This document shows positions 31,300-42,900 of a stretch of DNA of 64,000 bases, piece after piece. The stretch is from a virus. Within the stretch, counting starts at the first letter, position 1; every line of letters begins with the position of its first letter. The notes beneath the pieces were generated by a model. The model saw only the letters and a program-made list of their open reading frames with translations. It ran no database searches and was not told where the DNA came from. The stretch spans positions 51,555 to 115,554 of IMG/VR virus record IMGVR_UViG_3300001683_000016; one strand, written 5' to 3'. Both the position numbers and the translations under genes were made by a program.

Positions 31300-33600
31300 A
31301 TGCCATCGACAGTATACAAGGGTGATTTGTCCGAAATAACCTTCGGACACGAAACAGGAGTAAGATTAGAACACGGATATGCTGGCTCATTTAAGTTCAC
31401 AGCATCCTTTGACCCGAATGACCCTGCACCCGCCAATGCCCCACACCAAGACTTAGTGAAAGACACTAGTGTAATCGTGTTGAGTGGTGGAACTGAAGAT
31501 AGCCCTGTGTTTAGTGGAGTATTGGAATATCCAAACGGAATGTTAGTTGGTAGCAAAGTCATTTTCACAATAGCATCGTCTAGCCCTAATTGGAGTACAG
31601 ATGACGATTACGCAGTATCAGGTAGAATGTATACTATAATCAAACAGGAAGTCTCAGATGATACGACCGGCCAAAATAACAACAAGACTGAGATTACGGT
31701 AACACCTGCATTAAAGACAGACCATACAACAGCAGACAAAGATTCTAAGGCTAATGATGTAATGACTATCTTACCTTTTACAACACCTGCAATTGATGTG
31801 GGTATGGAACACGCTGATGCAGCAAACGCATCTGCTGAGAGTGTATTGACTGACCAATTCGTTGGACTGGTAAGCACCGTTGCTCTACCTGAGACTAAAG
31901 TAGACCTCAAGAGATACCATGTCGTAGGACTTGGTAGAGATATAGCAGTACAAGTACCGGGCAGATTTACTAATACCGGTGGCTCGTTCGAGTGTAACAT
32001 ACACAATGGTCGCTGGTTCTATTATTGTCTAGGCCACGAAGTTGTAAGTGCACCGGAAGTTAGACAAGATGGGCATGGAAGTGATACATTCAAACTAGTT
32101 GGAACGCATTATTCAGGAGATTCTTATATTAATTTTGACGGTACGTTAGCAAACGGTAATGCGGGGAGCACTAATCCAGCAATTAATTCTGTGAATGTAG
32201 GCGTAGGCGACTACATTTTCTTACTCGGCGGTGACAATACAGAAGGTGTTGACAAAGTAGATGTGCAGAGTTACAGAGATACAAATGTAAATGCGGAAGT
32301 TTTTACAAACGCTACTTGCGTTACTACTAACACAGATGCTAGTATTACAATAGATAGTACTGCTAAGTTGATTGTCGGAATGTCTGTTTCCGGTACTGGT
32401 ATACCTACTGGCGCTACTGTATCTAGTGTGAGTAATGCAACTAGTTTTGAGTTAAGCGCAAATGCTACTGCCTCTAACAACCCTATCACTCTAACTTTTG
32501 ACCCAAGAGATATTTCTGCATGGCCGAATGTAAATGCTACACAGATAATTGACAAGGCTATGAAAGAAGAAGCAAGAAGAATAGTAGCCATTACTGTAAC
32601 TGGTGGGGTCGGTAAAGTTTGGTTAGATGACCCTCTACAATTCTCGTATGAAGATAATACAGTAGTAGAGTTTGCTAGATATGCAGCAGACGATAGTAAC
32701 GGTAGTCCACATAGAAACACAACCACAGGGGCAATCACTAAACCAGTCAGTCATTTATTCTTCTCTCGTACAACTATTCCTTCATTTGCCATGGAAGTTA
32801 GCATTAGAAGAAGAGACATAGACAGTAACGATGGTGCTACCGATGGCGGTACAGGAGATTCAAAACAACTAACACGTGTCTTTAGAGGTTGCAAGGTGAA
32901 AGATTGGGCGCTTACCACAGACACAGACGCTGCTCTAAGATTGACAGCAAATTTTGATTCGGCTCTATGTTACACGGATACAGGAAGATTAGAAGCAAGT
33001 AACAAGGGAGACCGATATAACACTCACAGACTTTTCGAGGATACTGCTAATACAGAAGTAAAGAGAAAGATTTCAGGTATTGGTAAAGGGACTCAGAAAC
33101 CATTTATGTTTTACAACGGTTCTATATCTATGTTAGGTACAACATTGGGTCAAGTTGTCTCATTCACATTAAACGGTAAGACTGGTGTAGAGCAGTACTA
33201 TACTATTGGTGCGGCTAACATAGCAAATAGTGCTACCGACCAAGTGCCATTTGCTGGTACACGTAACCCTACACTAGCAGTAGAGGGTAAAACAGAGTAT
33301 GACCTTGAAATGGAGATAATCGTAGACGACCCATTATTCTACCATAACATGCGTAGAGCAGTTGAAAACTTTGATGAAACAGACGAGACTGAACAGACAG
33401 ATGCTGACATGATACGTTTATCTTTCACAAAACAAGTATCTAGCGGTACGGCAGAATCTATTGACATACTAATGGATGATTATTACATCGTTGAAGCACC
33501 ACTACCCGTACCTGAGGATAAAGGACCATTGAGGGCAAAACTAAAGATTCTACCTAAATCAGTCAAGGTTATTGCTGTTGATACAGTTATACACGCTTGA
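31300..33600 (+). CDS. major tail tube protein with Ig-like insert
   Basis: 766 aa, longer than usual tail tube proteins (200-400). Residues about 200-250 (VDLKRYHVVGLGRDIAVQVP; GGSFECNIHNGRWFYYCLG) and the C-terminal half (GSISMLGTTLGQVVSFTLNG; YDLEMEIIVDD) resemble siphovirus tube proteins. Residues about 338-405 insert a beta module with VGMSVSGTGIPTGATVSS, a surface repeat common in phage virions. It precedes the tail assembly chaperones, as expected. No sheath gene lies nearby, favouring a non-contractile tail. Confidence 0.75.
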   Translation: MPSTVYKGDLSEITFGHETGVRLEHGYAGSFKFTASFDPNDPAPANAPHQDLVKDTSVIVLSGGTEDSPVFSGVLEYPNGMLVGSKVIFTIASSSPNWSTDDDYAVSGRMYTIIKQEVSDDTTGQNNNKTEITVTPALKTDHTTADKDSKANDVMTILPFTTPAIDVGMEHADAANASAESVLTDQFVGLVSTVALPETKVDLKRYHVVGLGRDIAVQVPGRFTNTGGSFECNIHNGRWFYYCLGHEVVSAPEVRQDGHGSDTFKLVGTHYSGDSYINFDGTLANGNAGSTNPAINSVNVGVGDYIFLLGGDNTEGVDKVDVQSYRDTNVNAEVFTNATCVTTNTDASITIDSTAKLIVGMSVSGTGIPTGATVSSVSNATSFELSANATASNNPITLTFDPRDISAWPNVNATQIIDKAMKEEARRIVAITVTGGVGKVWLDDPLQFSYEDNTVVEFARYAADDSNGSPHRNTTTGAITKPVSHLFFSRTTIPSFAMEVSIRRRDIDSNDGATDGGTGDSKQLTRVFRGCKVKDWALTTDTDAALRLTANFDSALCYTDTGRLEASNKGDRYNTHRLFEDTANTEVKRKISGIGKGTQKPFMFYNGSISMLGTTLGQVVSFTLNGKTGVEQYYTIGAANIANSATDQVPFAGTRNPTLAVEGKTEYDLEMEIIVDDPLFYHNMRRAVENFDETDETEQTDADMIRLSFTKQVSSGTAESIDILMDDYYIVEAPLPVPEDKGPLRAKLKILPKSVKVIAVDTVIHA

Positions 33601-33609
33601 GGTGAAATA

Positions 33610-34383
33610 GTGTTACCAACTGCTGTTAAAAGAGTTCAATTCTACTCACGCAATTCTCATGAAAAATATGTCTATTGGCTAATTGATATTGTCAAAGTAC
33701 CATACGATGAGGCTTTGTTAAAGACTAATTCTAGAAATGTCGTAGATGCGATGGTTGTTAAAATGATACACGAGGGTAAAACCATTACAGAGACTACTGT
33801 ACTAGCGCCCATAATTCGAGAAATAGAAGATGTTACAGAAGATACTGTAGTAGAACCTATAGTAGAACCTATACTAGAAGAAATAGAAGAGCAGATAGAG
33901 CAGATAGAGCCGTCATGGGTTGAATCCGCTAGAGACGCAATAGGTGATGCGGTAGACGGTGTTGTAGATGAAATACAAGAGAAGGTAGAAGATGCTATTG
34001 ATATTGTTGAAAATGTTATTGAAGATACAGTAGGATTTACTTTTGATAAACCTGCTGAAGTTACTGAGGAAATGATGATAGTCCCCGAAGAGGAGAATCC
34101 ATTTGGTGGTGAGGTTGATTATAATTCTTACACCATAAGAGAACTCCAAAAAGAATGTAAGGCAAGAGGAATTACTATTCGTGGCACTAAATCAGAGGTA
34201 GTGTTAAGGCTACGACACGATGACATAGGTATTGTCGAGCGACCGACACAAGGTGTGACAGATGCCCCCTCGCAAGAGGCTGCTGACGTAACGCCGGATG
34301 CCCCCTCGCAAGAGGCTGCGACCGAGGAAGTGACAACAAATGACGATAGTAGACAAACAGAACTTACTGACGAAGAAGAGTGA
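33610..34383 (+). CDS. 257-aa protein with SAP domain and acidic linkers
   Basis: GTG start after GAGGTGA. The N-terminus (1-60) is a small alpha/beta part (RVQFYSRNSHEKYVYWLID). The middle is long, acidic and helical (about 75-160). Residues 173-207 (YTIRELQKECKARGITIRG, then KSEVVLRL) match a SAP domain, a two-helix DNA-binding fold. The end contains a duplicated DAPSQEA unit coded by two identical 23-bp repeats. Its 3' end overlaps the chaperone gene by 44 bases. A DNA-binding domain between tube and chaperone genes is unusual. Confidence 0.7.
   Translation: MLPTAVKRVQFYSRNSHEKYVYWLIDIVKVPYDEALLKTNSRNVVDAMVVKMIHEGKTITETTVLAPIIREIEDVTEDTVVEPIVEPILEEIEEQIEQIEPSWVESARDAIGDAVDGVVDEIQEKVEDAIDIVENVIEDTVGFTFDKPAEVTEEMMIVPEEENPFGGEVDYNSYTIRELQKECKARGITIRGTKSEVVLRLRHDDIGIVERPTQGVTDAPSQEAADVTPDAPSQEAATEEVTTNDDSRQTELTDEEE
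34261..34319 (+). repeat. two 23-bp direct repeats
   Basis: GATGCCCCCTCGCAAGAGGC plus TGC occurs at 34261-34283 and 34297-34319, encoding DAPSQEA twice. It is a recent tandem duplication in a disordered tail. Confidence 0.8.
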
Positions 34384-34702
34384 ACAAAGGCACGAAATCC
34401 GTGTAGACAAAGAAAATCCTGATTTAATGATGGAAGTATGGGTTAGAGAATTAACTTTCTTTGACGTACAAAAAGCCGCACAAAGTATGTTTCAGATGGA
34501 TGGCGATGACATATCGCTGAATCTAGAAGGATACTGGCGTTACGCATTTTCAAATTGGGTAGTTAGAACTAACCCTGAATTAACCGTAGATGATATGATG
34601 AACCTAAATGCATATGTCGGTCAACAAATTGCCTCTCTATTACCAAAGCCCGATGAACTGGCGGAGGCAATGCAGGGGGGTTTTACGAAAGCGAACAACT
34701 GA
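34340..34702 (+). CDS. tail assembly chaperone, short form (gpG-like)
   Basis: 120 aa. GAGGAAGTGA precedes the ATG inside the 3' end of the SAP gene. The sequence (MMEVWVRELTFFDVQKAAQS; NPELTVDDMMNLNAYVGQQIASLL) suits the small gpG-type chaperone located between tube and tape measure. Close to its stop a slippery heptamer would let some ribosomes shift -1 into the next frame. The short form normally outnumbers the fused one. Chaperones hold the tape measure during tube polymerisation and are absent from the virion. Confidence 0.75.
   Translation: MTIVDKQNLLTKKSEQRHEIRVDKENPDLMMEVWVRELTFFDVQKAAQSMFQMDGDDISLNLEGYWRYAFSNWVVRTNPELTVDDMMNLNAYVGQQIASLLPKPDELAEAMQGGFTKANN
34678..34684 (+). promoter_or_regulatory. 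-1 ribosomal frameshift site G GGT TTT
   Basis: Zero-frame codons are CAG GGG GGT TTT ACG. The heptamer G-GGT-TTT is a perfect X-XXY-YYZ site, within a run of six G and four T. After slipping, the -1 frame is open for 97 codons into the downstream frame. Confidence 0.75.
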
Positions 34703-34977
34703 GAGTTCGGCAATTTCTAAAGAAAAAGGTAATAAAAAATCCTGATGATTTAGAAATGCAGATGCAGTTGTTCGCCTACATCGTAGCGAAACATTACAGC
34801 ATATCGCTGTCTGAGGTATACCATATGAGTGAAGGCGTGTTCAAACAATCCCTATCTTGGGCATTGGCTATTAATGAAGAAGAGCGTCTCGCAGAGAAGA
34901 AGCAAGACCTCGAAAATAGAACCGATAGTAGCGATGTTGTAGACTTCGATTATACATTTTTAGAAGGAGAGGATTGA
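34684..34977 (+). CDS. -1 frame extension making the long chaperone (gpGT-like)
   Basis: Read from the shift site, this frame gives YESEQLRVRQFLKKKVIKNP and continues through AYIVAKHYSISLSEVYHMSE to an acidic end (FDYTFLEGED), stopping at 34977. The fusion would be 212 aa. The internal ATG at 34756 has no clear Shine-Dalgarno, supporting expression by frameshifting. The stop lies just after the tape-measure Shine-Dalgarno. The T domain binds the tape measure in lambda. Confidence 0.72.
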   Translation, partial: YESEQLRVRQFLKKKVIKNPDDLEMQMQLFAYIVAKHYSISLSEVYHMSEGVFKQSLSWALAINEEERLAEKKQDLENRTDSSDVVDFDYTFLEGED

Positions 34978-34979
34978 TT

Positions 34980-35831
34980 ATGGCTCTAGGTGCATTACTC
35001 AATTCTTTGGCTTCTATGACTAGTTCTCTAAGCAGTATAGGTAACATAATGAGTTCATTAGGTAGCGCCGCATCTAAGATAGGTGAGGCTTTAGGTAAAG
35101 CCTTTAGTTTTGCAAAAAAGAAAGCAAAACAAGTATTTGATGAAATTAAAGATGCATTTGAGTCTTTGACGGTTGTATTAAAGTTGGTGTGGAATGCTAC
35201 TGTGATACCTATGTGGAGTTTGATGAAAACTGCTATGATGTTTTGGGTTAACTTATTTTCAGGTGAGTGGGGCAAAGCCCTAGATAATGTCAAAACGATA
35301 TGGGGCGCTACATTTGGTAAATTATGGAGTGGGTTAAAATCTGCCGCAGGTAAAGCATTAGGGGGCATCAAGACTTTATGGGGTGTTATAGTTGGTACTA
35401 TGGGTACTATATTCGATGCTACTATTGGAAATGCATTTGATAAATTAAAATCAGCAGCACAAGGTGTATTTGATACAATAGGTAGTGCATGGGATACTGT
35501 CACATCTGTTATGTCTACCATATATGATAAAACATTAGGTAGAATATTTGATGCAATAGGTGGTGCACTCAAAGGTATATTTAACTTCGGTAAATCGGTA
35601 GTAGGTGGTGTAGCAGACCTAGGTAGTGGTGCTATAAATGCCGTTACAGGTGGTAGTGGAGATAGTGATTCACCTTCTTCGGGTGGCAACACGTTCAATA
35701 TGACATTCAATTTAAGTGGTCTTACAGACCGTACAGATAAAAGAGAATTGGCGAGAGAAATAAGTGATTTGATACAACAAGAATTGTCACGTAGTTCAGG
35801 CGGCGGTGGAAGAATTGGAAGGGGATACTGA
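34980..35831 (+). CDS. tape measure protein (short)
   Basis: 283 aa from ATG 34980 (AAGGAGAGG upstream). Long hydrophobic and amphipathic helices with regularly spaced Trp/Phe (VKTIWGATFGKLWSGLKSAA; LGGIKTLWGVIVGTMGTIF) and a Gly-rich C-terminus are typical of tape measures. Its place after the frameshifted chaperone is diagnostic. At about 1.5 angstrom per residue it would set a tail near 40 nm, short for a siphovirus. No lytic domain is present. Confidence 0.8.
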   Translation: MALGALLNSLASMTSSLSSIGNIMSSLGSAASKIGEALGKAFSFAKKKAKQVFDEIKDAFESLTVVLKLVWNATVIPMWSLMKTAMMFWVNLFSGEWGKALDNVKTIWGATFGKLWSGLKSAAGKALGGIKTLWGVIVGTMGTIFDATIGNAFDKLKSAAQGVFDTIGSAWDTVTSVMSTIYDKTLGRIFDAIGGALKGIFNFGKSVVGGVADLGSGAINAVTGGSGDSDSPSSGGNTFNMTFNLSGLTDRTDKRELAREISDLIQQELSRSSGGGGRIGRGY

Positions 35832-36958
35832 TGGCTGCTGGTATACCGATTAGATTAGTTCAGGAAAATCACAACACAATAGAATTAGACGCAACGTCTA
35901 TGACTCTTTCTACTTCTAGAAAAGTGGGTGGTTCTGCTTTACCACTTACAGGAAGTAGACGTATAGGTATGGACTTAAACGTAAATAAAGCCATGATAAA
36001 TATTCAAGGTATTATTGCAGATGATAGAGAAGGAACATTAGCCACTGCCCATACCGCTTCAATTAACTTTGGTAGAAAAATAGAAGGGCAGCAATTTACC
36101 ATGGCTTCTAATTTAGAGGCTTTACTTAATCAAGAGTTACGATTACAGACTTTAAGCACTGCGACAAGTAATCAAGAAAAAACAATAACTTTCACTAATA
36201 CCGCTTCTGCTGGCGCAACTGCCTATTCATCTAATGGTGGCGCAGGTAGCACCCCTACTGTACTTGTCAACACAAGTGACGCTACATCAGTTCAATTAGC
36301 AACAGCAGTTGTAAATTATATTAATAATCAACTAAGTTCTGATTTTACTGCCACACTAGTCGAAGGTACTAATTATGAATCTAAATCAATAAATTGTGTA
36401 GTGAACATTGTAATGGTTGCTAAAGGTAGTGTTACCGCTATGAGAAGAACAACGCCTAAGTTTAAGCAAATAGAGAATCCAGTTAATGCAGTTATTTTTG
36501 AGCCTCCGAGAGTGTCACCGAGGTTTGGCGGAGGTACGGATAGTGTAAAGAAATCTGCTGGTGATAAGGCTATGGATTTGTATGGAATTATTAACAACAG
36601 TACAAGACGTACATTCAGAAGTGCTAATCCTATAGATTTGTATGGTACACGCAGATTACCTGACCATGTGAAAGATTACATTATAGGTATTCAAATACCT
36701 TACAATTCTTCAATTAAAGCAACGGGTGGAGAGCAATATGTTGCAAGAAACTTCTTTATGCCCACTGGATTTTATTACGGTAAAGAAAAAACATCGGAAG
36801 GTAATGACCATCCGGCAAGTGTGACGTTTGACCCCTCAGAAGAAACAACTGGGATACAAGGCTCAGTTCAAAAGTTTGATATTACATATGACGCTGGAGA
36901 GTCTGTTTATAATTTTAATATGATATTTGCACCAATAGATAACTTAATAATAGGTTGA
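35831..36958 (+). CDS. distal tail / baseplate protein
   Basis: 375 aa. TGATG-coupled to the tape measure. The N-terminal beta-rich domain (TMTLSTSRKVGGSALPLTGS; MDLNVNKAMINIQGIIADD) and the C-terminal one (SVQKFDITYDAGESVYNFN) resemble tail-tip ring proteins. Residues about 115-185 add a Thr/Ser-rich insert. Position between tape measure and the giant gene fits the first tail-tip ring. The precise family is not recognised. Confidence 0.6.
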   Translation: MAAGIPIRLVQENHNTIELDATSMTLSTSRKVGGSALPLTGSRRIGMDLNVNKAMINIQGIIADDREGTLATAHTASINFGRKIEGQQFTMASNLEALLNQELRLQTLSTATSNQEKTITFTNTASAGATAYSSNGGAGSTPTVLVNTSDATSVQLATAVVNYINNQLSSDFTATLVEGTNYESKSINCVVNIVMVAKGSVTAMRRTTPKFKQIENPVNAVIFEPPRVSPRFGGGTDSVKKSAGDKAMDLYGIINNSTRRTFRSANPIDLYGTRRLPDHVKDYIIGIQIPYNSSIKATGGEQYVARNFFMPTGFYYGKEKTSEGNDHPASVTFDPSEETTGIQGSVQKFDITYDAGESVYNFNMIFAPIDNLIIG

Positions 36959-36970
36959 GGGGGGAATTAA

Positions 36971-39900
36971 ATGACAGTAATTAGCCGTAAAACACATGGG
37001 TTTTTCTTTAACGGTATTACTGACAGCATCATAGTCCCCGAAGGTGACTTTAGTGAGTTAGGTCATAGAACCACAAGAGGCACTGACGATGTGCGAGTTA
37101 TTTTATCTGAGAATGCACCATCATCTACACGCGATAATTCTGCGACATCGGGTATAGATAATCAATTTTTAACAATAGAAGCGTGGGTAATGCCTGATTG
37201 CGGCGGTACAATAATAGAGAAAGAAGGTCAATACAAACTTTCACTTGGTCACGTAGACACGCCCGGACCTGCATCTTTTGAAGTATACATGGAAGGTGAA
37301 GGGGGTGAAGAAAGTTATTTTCTAACCACAGCAACCTTAGAGACAGATAGATACGAAGGGACTGTATACCCACATATTAAGTATCAGGGTCTACAAGATT
37401 CATACAATAGATTTGTTGGAAGTAGAGACGACGCAACCGAATTAAACAAAAATCATAGACCTTTGATTCATGTAGTAGCGGCGGTAAAAAGCGATACAAT
37501 AGATTTGTACATTAATGGAGAGTTAGTTGTAAGAGAATCTATAAAAAATAGAGGTTTAATGTTAAAAACATCAACTAAACAAACATACATTGGTGGTAAA
37601 GGTGGTCAGTTTAGAGGTACGTTAGAAGGTATTCATCTTAATTCATCGTTCAAAACATCAATGATAAACGGTAATACACCTCTAGCAGACGATGATACAT
37701 TACTTCTATACAGATTTGAAGAGCCTATTGCACCAATTGAAACCGTATACACATTCTCTTCAATTGCGAATAACAGCACACAGATAGACGGGCAGAGTGT
37801 GGCAATATCGCAAATTAGTATGAGCACAACTGATGCTATTGATTTAGCCAAAAAACTTACTGGGTTATCCAGTGTATCAGGTAATTATGTTTTTAGTAAA
37901 GATAGTTCAGGAGTTCACAATTATTCGAGCGGAGACTACAAAGTACTAGATTCTCTATCAGGCACTCTTGTTGAGCATTCTGTATCCCACACTCCATATA
38001 ATCTTCTAATCAATCCTGATGGGATTAACCCTGATACAAAAGCGCCTAACAATAAACCACCTGAGAGAGTAAGACTGCATAACATCAATGTGGGTACAGG
38101 TAATATGTTAGTATCTAGTATTCATCTTGATTTTGCTACATCTGTGAATGGTTTGCGTAGCGCGTTGCATACTAGAACCTCAGGAGTCGATAATCACTTT
38201 GTGGTAGTGAGTGCCGATATGTTACTTGAATCATCTACGGGTAATCCGTATCAACCGCCCCACTATTCCTCACAGATAATAGATAGAACAGGACAAATGG
38301 TATTAGATGAGAGCGTTTTCGGGAATCATGGTTTTGTGTATTCTAGTGCAATTGCTACAACCACATCAGATACAAATAATCCGTTTGCTGTGGCGTGGCC
38401 TACTAGCATAAGTGAAGATTTTCAAATAGGTCACAGCGGTAGACATATTAAGAATCATGTCGAAGGCCACGCTTTCTTACGAATGCTACCTAAGGCTATT
38501 GATGAGATAATAGACCAAGAAGCAGATGGTGGTCCTTATGCTGATATTATAGACGTAATATACAATAATATGCATAGAGGCATAGACAAGCAAGTTTCTG
38601 TTAATAGTCTAGTAGATGTGTATAGAGATTTTAATGAGATAGTTATAGATAACGTTGTTAACACTAGTACTGTTACTGTAGCGTATAATTCTTACAATGG
38701 TACTAGCAGTCCACCTGCTGGTAAAAGAAAGTTAATTGCGATAGGTGGTCCTAATTTTAACTACACGTCTTTTGCACTAAAAGGTCCAATTCCGCAATTC
38801 AATATATACGATGAGGATAACGATGAAACTCATCACGATAGTAACATTAGAGATTACCACGTTACTCCTTCTAAAGAAAGTAGAGTTGCTATATTACACG
38901 TACCTAGATTAGCAGACTTGACTCCATCTCTTTCTCCATTTGTGGAAATACATTACAATGCAATTGATTTAACCGGCGCTAGTATGAGCGGCACAGTACA
39001 ACCTTTACTTATGGTAGAAAAAACCGTACCTTCATCTGATACATTAGTGAGCGGCTCAGAGTATGTTTACGATTCTATAATCCATGCGATTGGTTCAGGT
39101 ATGACATTACATGCACCCGGTGGATACATAGATGTGAATAGAAGCGATGTGGGTATTGAAAGTCCAATAGTACAGGAACATGGTTTAGTGGGCGACACTT
39201 CGGAAGGATATTCTGCTGATACAGAAGTCGATGAATCGTTAACACCCGCTAATTATACTCCAAGAAATAATGCAGATTCTATACAAAACGGTACACCGCA
39301 AGCCATAATTGAATCTGTGAGTGCAACTGGGGTGCATGAATCTTCATTTAATAAATTATATCTTAATAAAATAAACCAAATTAAAACCTTAACTGATAAA
39401 GGTAATTATTCTAGAATAGCCCCTGATGTAGTGTTGGATAGCGGCTCTGCTGGGCAGTTCGATACTGGTACTGTGTCCTCTTCATCTCCTATACACGAAA
39501 CATTTGACATAATAGATAATCACATTTTAGCAGGTAGAGATAACGCTGATTTTAGAATCTTCATCCAGCCTACTGACCGAAGAAGAAGTATGCAACTTGC
39601 TAATGTTAATTTATCTACTACGTTTAATAGCGCAACTATACTTTACTTAATGAGTAGAGCAAAAGTAAGGTCGATAGAAGAAAGTGAAGGCGATGAGGGC
39701 GGTTACACTACACTAAGTTGCATCGGTGTAGGAGATAGCCTAGTATCCCGTTCAATTGATTTTACTGGTAAGGGTAGCCCTGATTCACACATAGTCAAAG
39801 AAATAGAGCCTAATGCACCTGTTGTTACTGTTACGCTTGGTGGGCCGGGTCAAGGCGCTATGGATACTAGACCAGTATTCCAACGCAGTATATTAGCACA

Positions 39901-42900
39901 CGAAGCCTATTCTACACGCAGGTCGTATGCTGTAACTGCTACTAAATTAACAGTTAACTGGACATCAGGGGCTTGTGTGCTTACTGTAAACGCTCTTAAT
40001 AACGAAAGTGAAGATATAGCCAGTTGGGGCACATATGGATTTCCTAAATATGGTAGAATATACTTACCTGATGGTAGTAGTGCTAAATACGCTAGTAAAA
40101 CAGGAAACACTTTTACATTCACAGCAGCAAATGTTGGCTCAGGGGATTTTCTTTCATCCGATAATAGTGAATACGACAATGTTGCTAAATTGCTGAATAG
40201 TCTAGGACATATGGTTGGTGCAACTAATGGAACATCAGTTGTTATAAATGGTAATTTTACAGTTTATAATGAGGGTAACTTTGGTGAAGAATCAGATTTA
40301 GAAAATGGTAGTACTATAAATGATAGAATGCATCAGAGTATGAATGATGTATCTCATGATTACCAATTAGGCACTCAATACGCTAGTACTAGAGCGGTTG
40401 CAGAAATACCGTTTTTCTCTAAACAATTTTTTGCTCCATCTGTTGGTCCTGATAACGCATTTAAGATACATATAGACGCTACACACACTGCACATACTTA
40501 CAACCCTAGTCCAGTTGGTAGAAGATTCATAGACACAGAACCAACAGATAGAGAGGCTAATTCTGCTTATTCTATGGCTTTACAAAACAGAGAATACTTA
40601 GATTCAACATTCGTCACTAAATGGACGGTTAACAGTACGACAAAAAGACTCTATGTAAACAACATAAGTATATTTCCACCTTCTTCTATATCCACTGCAA
40701 CGTATCAAAATGTAACAACATCATATAGATACAGAAAGATAAACCTAGCAAATGGTGAATGGGCATGGTATACAAACACAGACCCTATTGGAGACGAGTA
40801 TCTCAGTATATCTACCACAGAATACGGACATAGTGAGAACTTCTTTGAATCTTTAGAAGTAGGTATGTATGTATTTATTACTAGTGCTAGTATTGATAGA
40901 AACTTATTGTCTATTAGTTCTGATGGGTTTACACCATCGTCTGACTACGAAGATAGAGATGAATACTACCACGATAGCGCAAGTGTAAAAACACAAGGAG
41001 GAAATGTAGATTATGGTCTACGTCAATATGTTAGTGCAGTTGAGTTTAAGGCTGGGCCTGAAAGTAATCCACACGCTGCGAGAATAGAAAGTAAAAGAGC
41101 ATCTGTAACGCCTCTAACTGTTAGTTCTGCAATTTCTCTCACAGGTGATGACAAAGCGATAATACTTACTTTTAGCGAGGATGATTTTGCTAAACTCCCG
41201 TATTTAAACTACGATACTTTAGCCGAAGCATCGTCATCTCTTGGAGATTTAAGATACGATATGCAATATACTTTAGAAAGCGGTGCTGTACATAGTTATC
41301 AATATCACGGTAACATAAAGACTCTTACTGGTGCTTCTGTTACAATTAATCCTCCAAATAGTATCACACTTGTATATCACACTTATACTAAATTAGGCAC
41401 TTCATATCCTTCTGCAAACGATTTAGTTGGTAAGAAATTAACTCTTGCACGTCGTAGTCGTGAAGTTTTTGGAGATGTAATTACTGAAACATTAAGCGAA
41501 GGTAGTTTGGCTTATGCAGAAGTAAAGAGTAATCTAATGGTTGATGAAAATATTGCCATAACAGCATATTCTTTAACAGCAAGAGCACTTATTGAGATAA
41601 CTAACGAAGCGGGTAAAAATGTAAACAACCTACATGGTATAAATGTAAAGAAAGGAGATTCAGTTTATTATTTCATTAATTCAGGTACAGATACGGTACG
41701 AAGAATAGGTACGGTAACCAGCGTCACTCAAGCGTTGAATACTAATAAACAAACAATTAATCTAAGTGGTAACACAAACGATGTACCTGCAAACGCTAAA
41801 TTAGCAGTATGGGTTGGTAATTATGAAGATAAAGACGCTGTATTAAACGCAACGTGGTTAAACCCATATGCACAAGGTGGATTACGCAACGGTGATACAG
41901 TGTGGGCTAATATGTCGTACAATAATCCACATGCGGTTGAGGGATTATTTGCTAAGAGCAGAGGTGTGTTAAACGAATCACAAGTATGGAATGCGTTTAA
42001 CGGAGGTACTGGTGAATTAGATACAACTAATCCAAGAGACAGCATACCTCTAGAGAACTTTTTAATTGGTAACACTTGTTTAGAAACTGCGAGAAACTAT
42101 GTACAACACGTAAACAGAACAGTTGAAGAAAATTATCTAGCACTCGGACTTACATCGGCTCAAGCGCCTGTTGTAGCCTATATTGACCCTTACTTGTCTA
42201 CTGACGAACACGCGCGTGTATTACTATACAATGTAGCGCATGACAAGGAGTTCATCGCATTCCAAGATATACACATGCAAGTGCAAACTAGTTCACAGGC
42301 TACACAAATAGGCTGGCCTAAAGAAGTGGTAGAAAGCGGCGGCACAAGTAGAACAGAATTACACAAAGTCAATGCTGTGTACAACGGTGCTGGCCCAAGC
42401 CCATGGACTACGCAAATAGATGTTACAAACGGCTTTTTATCTCAGAATCCATACATACGAAGCACTCAACAATCTAAGTATATTGAAAGCGCCTACGCAC
42501 ATGACTTAGCAAATAAACATACTAGTGATTTAATTGACAGCAGTACCATTGCTAGTTTGACTACTGCTTTACCAACAGATGGTAGAAGAATAGAAGGTGC
42601 TAGATTATACGGTAAAGCACACGGCCATTATGTACACACAGGTTATTCCTATGGTGGTACATATGACGGACTTTCAACTGGATACAGCCTTACACCTAGA
42701 ACTAATGATAGCGTAGCGTTATACAAAATTGCCAACACTTTACATGATTTTACAAGAATACCAAAAGATGATAGATTTTCTTATGTCAATGCTTTGATTA
42801 ATCTAAGAAATGGTACTACCGATTGTTCTTTAAGAGACCCGTCTACTTTTTTTGATACTCCTGATGGTACTAGAGTTATACCCGCATTCTTGTGTCTAAA

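Noticed and set aside
31300-33600. Tail sheath protein
   Set aside because: Length is compatible, but the sequence resembles tube proteins and no second, smaller tube gene follows as in contractile tails.
34871-35710. 279-codon minus-strand open frame opposite the tape measure
   Set aside because: It mirrors the codon bias of the + strand gene, has no Shine-Dalgarno, is low in complexity, and would be the only minus-strand gene in the window.
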